Part shown: piece after piece, positions 56,844 to 64,000 of the stretch
Layout of the letters: the number at the start of each line of letters is the position of its first letter
How positions within the stretch are numbered: position 1 is the stretch's first letter
DNA from: Pseudovirgaria hyperparasitica
Lineage: Eukaryota > Ascomycota > Dothideomycetes > Acrospermales > Acrospermaceae
Direction: 5' to 3'
Length of the DNA: 64,000 bases
Assembly (NCBI RefSeq): GCF_010093815.1
Contig: NW_022985549.1
Location: 310,001 to 374,000, forward strand
Made by a program: the position numbers and the translations under genes
Notes under the pieces: generated by a model
Databases searched by the model: none
What the model saw: the letters and a program-made list of their open reading frames with translations, nothing else
What the model was told of the DNA's origin: nothing

Positions 56844-58438
56844 CTATGCGTGTTGGTGCAGGAATGTAATCATATCAGGAGCATCTGGCTCGTAAGCTCT
56901 CAGTCCGCAAACTTCATTGAAGTCTCCAATCTCGACCATTCTCTTGCGCGTCCAGCTGAGAAAGTCGTCGAGTGGACAGCTGTGTCCTGGTCCATTCTGA
57001 CAGCCAGGTAAAGCGACAATGCCATCATTCATGTTGATGCGGACATGTGGTACTTTCTCCTTCAAACCAACGTCACAGGTCATACGTTCAAATATTATGC
57101 GACCACCCATAGGAGTAATCTGTGATGTTCGCCATGCCCGGCTGTCGACACGGTGGGTGGTTGGGAGATCTTCATCGTCATGGAAAATATCTAGGGCAGA
57201 TAGGAGAGGGGTCATGTCACCGTCATGGACGCTGTGTATCTGTCAACAAGATTCAGAAACACTGAGGGCGTAGAGTAAACTTACAAACTGAAAAAGAAAG
57301 GTCCAGCCTCAGGACCCTGCTCAAGGAGTTTGGCAGTCGCATTAAGATAAAGACCACCCATGGTTGCTGCATACGGTGTACCTGGTCCAGCACGGTAGTA
57401 GTGGATCACATCTCTAGCATACTCAAAGTTGAGCCAATCTTCTCGTGAGAAGACATCGCACCAAAGACTGCTCCCTCGGGTGGTGATTTCGAACGCACAT
57501 AACTCCTGCATGGCAAATACCTCCTCATTCGTGAATTTGAACTCAGGATTGTCTTTCAGAAGTCTCTCCTTTGCAGCGCCGATATATGTATCACGAAATT
57601 CAACGATCTTGGAGTAGCCCTGGTCGTGCCCTTTCTGCATGTCATGAAGATATCGCTTGCATGTGTCGCCTGGTGTCAAAGTATCACCACCTCTTTCTGC
57701 GGTTTCAGGTATGACATGTAAAGTTGAGGTGTCTTCCCAATTGAGGCCAAAGAAGCCAGCTCCAAAATGCCTTGCAGTTTCAATGACTCGAGCGCTGTCA
57801 CTGGCCCAGAAGTTAGTCTTACCATTAGGCGCGAGCCTTTTGGGTAGAAGATGAGCATAACGGGTGCGAAGCTTAATGCCAGTCGTGAATGCACCAAGCT
57901 TCCCGGCAAAAGGACCTGTCGACGTGAGCTGTTCAAAATGCGTCTGTGGATCAGAGCTGATGAAGTCCCAGTCGCTCACGAACGCCAAATCACCAGCGGG
58001 CTTCACATCAGCTTGTTGCTGTATTCGCTTCAGAGGCTTCATTATTCGAACGCCAGCTTTGGTCGTGGGATATCGTTCGGCATGCCGAGACATCATATGG
58101 ACCTGGTCGACAACGCAACCCTTAGGTACCATGATGCCACCTTCTACAACACCATCAATCTTCTCAACCCATGGCCCATTACCACCTAAGTGATACAGTA
58201 TGTTCCAATCCTTCGCATAACGTCCGCCGTCTTGCTGAGGCAAGGTACCTGCCGTAGGTTCATCACCGTAACCCCATTGTCGTTGCGGGTGGAACCAGCT
58301 CGTCCAGCTTGCAGCGTGAGGGTTACGAAGAGAGGACAGGTGAATGATGTCCACGGAGGTGGAAAGGTAGTGAGATATCTGGTAGAAGCATAAGGCACTG
58401 AAGCCCGCGACTATAGCCAGAAGAAAGTGACTTGACAT
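56844..58438 (-). CDS. Histidine acid phosphatase (phytase-like)
   Basis: Exons 58438..57285 and 57231..56844, 53-nt intron (gtaagt..acacag); 513 residues. Catalytic motif RHAERYP with nucleophile His119, and the proton donor in F-V-His387-Asp388-G-D. The intron acceptor is the second AG after ttgacag, which is the one that keeps the His-Asp motif in frame. Starts MSSHFLLAIVAGFSALCFYQ, a signal or membrane anchor, so the enzyme is exported or surface-bound. Cysteines are spaced as in fungal phosphatases. It releases phosphate from phytate or other organic phosphates. An open stretch upstream without ATG (to 58627) is not included. Whether it is a true phytase is not decided by sequence. Confidence 0.9.
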
Positions 58439-58811
58439 TGCTACGCGGTATACCAAGACTCCGGCGTTGCGATTGGCGGGGTGAGACAGTGAATCCTCCG
58501 ACCACTCCTTAAGGAACGCACCGTATTTTACGGAGTAAGCACGGAGCCTAAACAACCTTGGGAAGTTAAATCCTAACGAGTCTCTTATCGACTGGTCATC
58601 ATGCACGATGTTTGCATCGATTGACAACTGCTACGATCAGTATTTGTATTTTGTCCGGTATAACCCATTAAGATATGCATCTCGGACGTCCCAGCGGGCG
58701 CAAACAAGACCAATGACGCAGTGGGACATCACAGTACTCACTTAGGACTCAAAGTAATGATACATATCCACATGTTACGTACGAGCATCCTTATCACCAC
58801 CAATATGTTTG
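58439..58811. other. Spacer between phosphatase and dehydrogenase genes
   Basis: A 373-bp non-coding stretch: probable promoter of the phosphatase gene and 3' flank of the dehydrogenase gene (both on the minus strand). Nothing else seen. Confidence 0.5.
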
Positions 58812-60071
58812 TTAAAACCCTCCATTGGGGTGTATGAGGACCTTGGTATACCCTTCGACTCGTTTGTCGAACTTCTCGTAAGCTGTTGGAGCGTCCTCAA
58901 TTCCAACCTCATGCGATACGACAAAGGAAGGTTTCGCACGTCCAGAGACGATCAGATCTCGAAGGTAGCGATTGTACTTCTTGACGTTACATTGCCCAGT
59001 TCCAAGTGAAAGTCCCTAACGAACCTCGTTAGAGCAATTTGGCTGTAGCTTTCAACCAACTTACCTTTTCGAACAATTTACCAAAGGACAAAAGAATCTG
59101 GCCCTTTCCACTCTGTGCATCAGGAGCCCCAGGGTCAGCTGGGACGTACAGACCGGGAATTCCAAGTCCTCCAGTAGGCCTTGTCACCATGATCAGTTGA
59201 TCGAGCACGATGTTAGGCTTCTCCTTGCTGCCTGAAGCATCGACTGCTTGGTAGCCTACCGCATCCACAGCTCTGTCAACCATACCATCGTTAGCCTGTA
59301 TGATCTGCTCCACTGGATCACCCTTGCGAAAGTTGATAGGGGTACATCCTATCTTTTCAGCCGCTTGTAGTCTTGCGTCAACTTGGTCGACCACGTATAC
59401 TCTGCATGCACCACGAATAAGTGCGCTGTACGCCGCCATCAATCCAACCGGTCCAGCTCCCCATACAGCGACTGATTCACCAGGTTTAAAGCCCGCCAGC
59501 TCCAGACCATGCCATCCAGTGGGGAAGATATCAGCCAGTAGCGCAAAGTCTGCCTCGTGTTCCTTACCAGGTGGCAGTACAAGAGCATTGAAATCAGCAT
59601 ATGGCACTCGCAGGTACTGTGCTTGTCCGCCTTGATAGGGTCCCATAGCGACATATCCGTAAGCACCACCCGCAAAACCTGGGTTTACTCCAGTACAGAA
59701 AGCTGTGTAGCCGCGCTCACAATTAGAACATCGACCATCAGCAACATTGAACGGAAGTACAACGCGATCTCCTTTCTTTAGGAGGGTCACGCCGGTCCCA
59801 ATCTCCTCAACGATGCCCATGTTCTCATGACCGAACACGATACCGTTCTCGGCTGCAGTACGACCTTCGTACATGTGGAGATCGCTGCCACAAATTGCTA
59901 AGGAATTATATTAGCGATGTGCGGTTTAGATTTCGATGTCGCTATCGACCTACCTGCCGTCGTTACTTTGATAACGACATCATCCGGGTGCTCGAGTTTG
60001 GGACGCTCGACCTCCCTGACGGACACTTTGAAAGGACCCTCGTACGACAACGCTTTCATTTTGTCCGGCAT
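58812..60071 (-). CDS. Zinc alcohol dehydrogenase, glutathione-independent formaldehyde dehydrogenase type
   Basis: Exons 60071..59954, 59897..59065, 59015..58812; introns 56 nt (gtaggt..ccttag) and 49 nt (gtaagt..gttag). 384 residues. Seen: MPDKMKALSYEGP start, catalytic zinc ligand in ICGSDLHMYEG, GHENMGIVEEIG, structural-zinc-type Cys (GRCSNCERGYTAFC), large hydrophobic inserted loop (GFAGGAYGYVAMGPYQGGQAQYL) characteristic of the formaldehyde-dehydrogenase subgroup, and the NAD(P) fold VAVWGAGPVGLMA. The third exon restores the natural C-terminus (..YTKVLIHPNGGF). Typical size for the family. It oxidises formaldehyde or another aldehyde/alcohol with NAD+; cytosolic. The substrate is inference. 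Confidence 0.93.
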
Positions 60072-61093
60072 CTTTACTTGGTGCTTCTGTTTACGAGGAA
60101 GAGCTATGGGAGATACTTAATATGGATGATGTCAATTCGACTACTTAATATGGTTGTTAGGGATAGTACGGGAGTATTATATCGAGTCCTCCTGAATCGC
60201 AGCCGACCGTACCAACTGCCGCCACCTCAAACAATTGGTCAACTCGCGCGTGCCCCACCGGCTTCGACATGGCCTGGAACGACTGTCGTCATATCGCGGG
60301 GAAGCTGATACCTAGACTAGGTAAGGAAGCTCCTGCGAATGGCGGGGTGTATGTTCCGGACCGGCGGATTCTATCCATACGCTCCTCGGTCGACTCGACT
60401 CAATTCTTGCCATTCACATCTACATCATATTCTTTATCCTTTTCCTAAAGGTCTTGACTACACACTGCAGGTACGAGCTCTGAGTCGTTTTTCGCAAGTA
60501 TCACAAGCGTCGTTACCCAAGCTCTAAAGTCGCGTCGATATCGTTTTAGCCACTTCGAATCGGATATAATTCTCCAAGTTGAGAAGCATCAAGTCACTTC
60601 GTTTCATAGGCTTTGTATCAACACGCTATGCCAAGACCACAGACTTTTCGCACTTGCGAACAAAGTTTCGACCTATTGCATCAAAGCTACAACAATCGCT
60701 ATTAGGCGGAAAGTTGTATGTAGCGCATATCTACGTGCATTAGTACACGTTCTTAAACGACTTCAAACTTTTGATCTAACGCCACAGTTCTTGTAGCACA
60801 CTTATTCATCTACATTCTACATCTGTCTTTTAACGGCTGGGCAGTCTATATTTGAGATGATGCCGGTTTCAGATCTGCGATGACGAAAAGGGTGACAGAG
60901 ATCATTGACTCATCGTTGAAATTAAGACTCTTCCTGTTCAGGATCTGAAGTACGTTCCAAGAAGCGGAAATGCTCATTGTCAGGGAATTTCGGTGTTCGA
61001 CCTTCGCCATCGCAGCCAAGATAAGTATTGCTGTTTGGTATGCAAGGGAAAGAAACAGTCTAGCGGGGGTCAGTTATAACATGTGAAGCTATA
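60072..61093. other. Intergenic
   Basis: 1 kb, no gene. Presumed promoter of the dehydrogenase, then featureless DNA. Confidence 0.5.
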
Positions 61094-61229
61094 TGATCCT
61101 GATTTGTCTTGATCCTGATTTGTCTTGATCCTGATTTGTCTNNNNNNNNNNNNNNNNNNNNNNNNNNNNNNNNNNNNNNNNTGATCCTGATTTGTCTTGA
61201 TCCTGATTTGTCTTGATCCTGATTTGTCT
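61094..61229. repeat. 16-bp tandem repeat interrupted by an assembly gap
   Basis: Three perfect copies of TGATCCTGATTTGTCT (61094-61141), then 40 N, then three perfect copies (61182-61229). The true copy number is unknown because the gap lies inside the array; 40 N equals 2.5 units, so the gap size is probably a placeholder. Each unit holds a short internal echo, TGATCCTGATT. Confidence 0.92.
61142..61181. other. Assembly gap (40 N)
   Basis: Unresolved bases within the 16-bp tandem repeat. Confidence 0.99.
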
Positions 61230-61991
61230 GTCTCGAGATCACATTTGAAGATAATAAGGTTACACGTGACTCGCTGAATCACTATTGGATTCAATGTTTG
61301 CTGGACGTTCATGCAAAGCATCTTGGTGCCGTCTGAACGCATGATTAAGCTTATATGGCGATACAGTGAATTAACCTAATTAGTCTAACTAATATCCTAA
61401 CCCAGGTCTTCCTTCTCATTCTACCGATGAGTCTTTAAGGGCTGTTTTTAATATTCGTCGACTTTACCTATCCCTTATACACCTATCTTTTATTCAGTAC
61501 TTATGTTAGGCTACATTTAGGTATTATCTCTGCCTAAGGCATAAGCCTTGGAACATATGCCTTAGGCAGACATAATGTCTGAATATAGCCTGAAAGAAGG
61601 CCCGGGCTATACTTATTTCGTGAGCTGTTAACATTCTTTATGTTGATAGAGCAGCCGGCTAGTAAGATACTTGAAACTAGTGAAAGATAACATATATTAT
61701 AAGGACTCTCAGCGAAGCGAGCCAATTGCTGCCCTGTCTGATATGCTCTAATCCAGAAGCGGGGATGGTATTGACCTCGGTCAAGTACCCCAGAATCCGC
61801 TGCATAGGTGCACGCTAATCCGCGGCTACGCATCGCCAGCCGTCCTAGTCGGAAACGTCACCTTAGAAGTTAATTACTATATTTGGGCTGTTTCTTGAAC
61901 TTGAAGCTTGCTTCATTCTCAAGTGACTGCCACTGCTCATAAAGCAAGAAAGGCTTGTTCCATATCAAGTCCTTTCGGGTGTTCGATCAAT
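61230..61991. other. AT-rich intergenic, possible decayed element
   Basis: AT-rich with many TTAGG/CCTAA words (about 61375-61570) and a 15-bp perfect inverted repeat (61529-61543 with 61556-61570). No coding frame. Presumed promoter of the CoA ligase at the right edge. Confidence 0.45.
61529..61570. repeat. 15-bp perfect inverted repeat
   Basis: Arms 61529-61543 (TCTGCCTAAGGCATA) and 61556-61570 (its reverse complement), loop of 12 nt. The arms themselves contain the palindrome GCCTAAGGC. Possibly the end of a small non-autonomous transposon, or a cruciform-forming site. Confidence 0.8.
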
Positions 61992-63885
61992 ATGGCGAGT
62001 ACAGCGCATACCACGGCCAGCGGTACAATTTACCATCCGGCGGAGACATTCGATATTCCCCGATTGGACTTATTGTCCCTTCTATTTGGCAAGTATACTC
62101 CGCAAATCCGATGCCCATCAAGATGTGTGATTGCTGATCTCTCTAGACTCGAAATGCACCGATTCTCAAGAAGACACTGTCATACATGCATCTGCTGCCA
62201 ATCCATCTATCGCGTTAACCAAAGCCGAATTGAGAACACAAACCCGTCGAACTGCTCACATGCTCCGCAGCACCTACGGCATTGGTGCGAACGGACCTAA
62301 CAAAGACATTGTCACAGTAGTCTCAACCGGCAGCCAATTCGTCCCACTCCTCTTCTACGGTATAATCGCCGCCGGTGGCGTGTTCTCTGCTGTCAGCCCT
62401 GCAAGCACCACATCCGAACTCGCCCGCCTTATCTCCACCGCAGGAAGCAAATGCATCATCTGCAACGAAGCCACCAAAGATCTCACCATTCAAGCCGCCG
62501 GTGAAGCCGATCTACCGTACGACTCAGTATGTGTCATCAGCGAGGGTGCCACATGGAGTGTTCGCAAGCTCGGACACGAGCAGAATCTTATCACCACACA
62601 GGAGCTCGATTGGCAGCGCATCACAGATCTGAAGACACTCGAGGAGAGCTTGATTGTGCTAATTTATTCGAGCGGCACCACAGGCCTGCCCAAAGGCGTG
62701 TGTCTCTCGCACACCAATCTTGTCTCGGAAGCCGTCGTAACTCTCGAACTCACGAAGAAGCGCTACAAGATAGTCGGCAAGGAGAACTTCCAGTATCGCA
62801 CTCTGGCCCATTTGCCCATTGCTCATATTGCGGGCATTCAGGGGTACTTCATTAACCCTTTTTATATGAACGGAACGACATATTGGATGTCCAAGTTTTC
62901 TTTCCCCGAGTTTCTTGAGTACAACAAGAAATATAGGATCACGTTCTTCTTCACTGTACCACCTATCTATCTACTCATTGCCAAAAGCCCTCTGGTCAAG
63001 GATCATTTTGATACATTGGAGCACGCAGTTAGTGGAGCGGCGCCCCTGGGCAAAGAGTTACAGTATGCAGCTAGTGCGAAGTTAGGGAAAGGGAAAACGT
63101 TTGTGAGTCAAACATGGGGGTTAAGTGAGACTACGGGGAGTATCACGGCTATGCCGTATGGTTTGAATGATGATACAGGCAGCGTGAGTAGCTTGGTGCC
63201 GAACTGCTATGCGAGGTGGGCCCATCTTCTATTCCTCTCCCTCATTTCTCCAGCATACCTTGTTAACCATGCTTAGAGTTGTCGACGAAACCGAGAAAGA
63301 TGTACCCGTCGGCGAGCGCGGTGAGCTCTGGGTTAAAGGCCCGGTCGTGACGAAGGGCTACTACAGTAATGCTGATGCAAATGCTGACGCATACACTGAT
63401 GGCTGGTTCCGCACTGGTGACATCGGCTACTTCGCCAACGGGCTTTTCTACTGCGTTGATCGCATGAAGGTACCACCCAGCTTCCCCTTCCATCACCCTA
63501 TTTATCTCTTATATCTTTCACTCAAACGGGCAATTAGCTCTTGACTAATGCTGCCCAGGAACTCATAAAATACAAAGGCCTCCAAGTCGCCCCCGCTGAG
63601 CTCGAAGCCTTGCTCCTCACGCATCCGCTTATCGCTGACGCCGCCGTTATCGGTATCACCACTGAGGACGGCACAAATGAACTCCCGCGAGCCTATGTCG
63701 TTGCAGATAATTCCGCCATTAGTGAAATGGACATCAAAGACTGGGTGGCAACTAAGGTCGCTGGCCATAAGCAATTGAGGGGTGGTGTAGTATTCGTGGA
63801 CGTGATACCGAAGAGTCCGTCGGGGAAGATCCTGAGGAAGGACTTGAGGGCACTCGCAAAGAGAGTTGATGGGGCGAAGCTTTGA
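61992..63885 (+). CDS. 4-coumarate-CoA-ligase-like acyl-CoA synthetase, peroxisomal
   Basis: Four exons: 61992..62088, 62147..63215, 63277..63469, 63559..63885; 561 residues. Intron 1 (58 nt) uses a GC donor (gcaagt..ctctag): only this site joins LLSLLF to [15 protein letters not shown] in frame, as 4CL relatives read. The others are GT..AG. Seen: adenylation P-loop [32 protein letters not shown], hinge [23 protein letters not shown] and the catalytic Lys of [12 protein letters not shown]. The protein ends with Ala-Lys-Leu, a canonical type 1 peroxisomal targeting signal. It activates an aryl- or acyl-acid to CoA thioester in peroxisomes; the substrate cannot be told. Confidence 0.93.
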
Positions 63886-64000
63886 GAATTTTCTAGCAGT
63901 ATGGATTCTGGATTCGAATGTAGACCCGCGCCTGGTGAAGATCGATGATGTAATATGTCTCCGTATTCTTGTAGTAGATATACTGCTTGTCTTGCTAAGA
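63886..64000. other. 3' flank at window end
   Basis: Last 115 bases after the CoA ligase stop codon; nothing seen. Confidence 0.6.

Noticed and set aside
54895-63885. Possible secondary-metabolite cluster (P450, dehydrogenase, CoA ligase)
   Set aside because: No polyketide synthase, NRPS, terpene cyclase, transporter or cluster regulator in the interval, and a housekeeping-type phosphatase lies inside it.
1-64000. tRNA, rRNA, CRISPR arrays and complete transposons
   Set aside because: Scanned by eye for TTCGANNC-type T-loops, transposase DDE motifs, reverse-transcriptase motifs and spaced direct repeats; none convincing.

Overview
The window is nuclear DNA of a filamentous ascomycete (Pezizomycotina; probably Dothideomycetes, though the class is inferred only from the overall look). 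The evidence is short introns of about 40-90 nt with GT..AG ends and CTGAC/CTAAC-like branch sites, an intact fungal protein kinase A regulatory subunit, a Dbf2-type kinase, an HsbA-type secreted protein and a TmpA-type membrane reductase. No rRNA, tRNA, CRISPR array or complete transposon was found. One assembly gap of 40 N lies inside a 16-bp tandem repeat near 61.15 kb.

Layout. 0-6.3 kb: the 3' part of an NmrA-like gene, a 15-bp minisatellite and a TmpA-like FAD/NAD(P) membrane reductase. 6.3-13.3 kb: gene-poor, with one small four-cysteine secreted protein (10.8 kb) and one weak small gene (11.6 kb). 13.3-21.5 kb: a fungal IFI6/IFI27-like membrane protein, an alpha/beta hydrolase and a large phospholipase D1. 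23-36.2 kb: signalling genes separated by low-complexity DNA, namely a SAM+HMG-box protein, a CRP1/MDG1-like CBM48 protein with internal repeats, the PKA regulatory subunit and a 76-residue cysteine-rich membrane microprotein built from four tiny exons. 37.4-51.4 kb: the most accessory-looking part. It holds an ankyrin/deaminase-fold protein broken by one in-frame TAG, an SGNH hydrolase, an archaemetzincin, two secreted proteins (HsbA-like and cysteine-rich), and a tandem pair of paralogues of a family I do not recognise that share an intron position. 51.8-63.9 kb: a Dbf2/SidB kinase, a cytochrome P450, a histidine acid phosphatase, a formaldehyde-dehydrogenase-type zinc alcohol dehydrogenase and a peroxisomal 4-coumarate-CoA-ligase-like enzyme.

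How the genes relate. PLD1, the PKA regulatory subunit, the CRP1/MDG1-like protein and the Dbf2 kinase are conserved growth and signalling genes and look like stable chromosomal core. The secreted proteins, deaminase and paralogue pair look like lineage-variable content between them. The P450, dehydrogenase and CoA-ligase are neighbours, but there is no polyketide or peptide synthase, so I do not call a biosynthetic cluster. Exon models were made by hand from splice signals and reading-frame continuity. Start codons of multi-exon genes are the least certain part.
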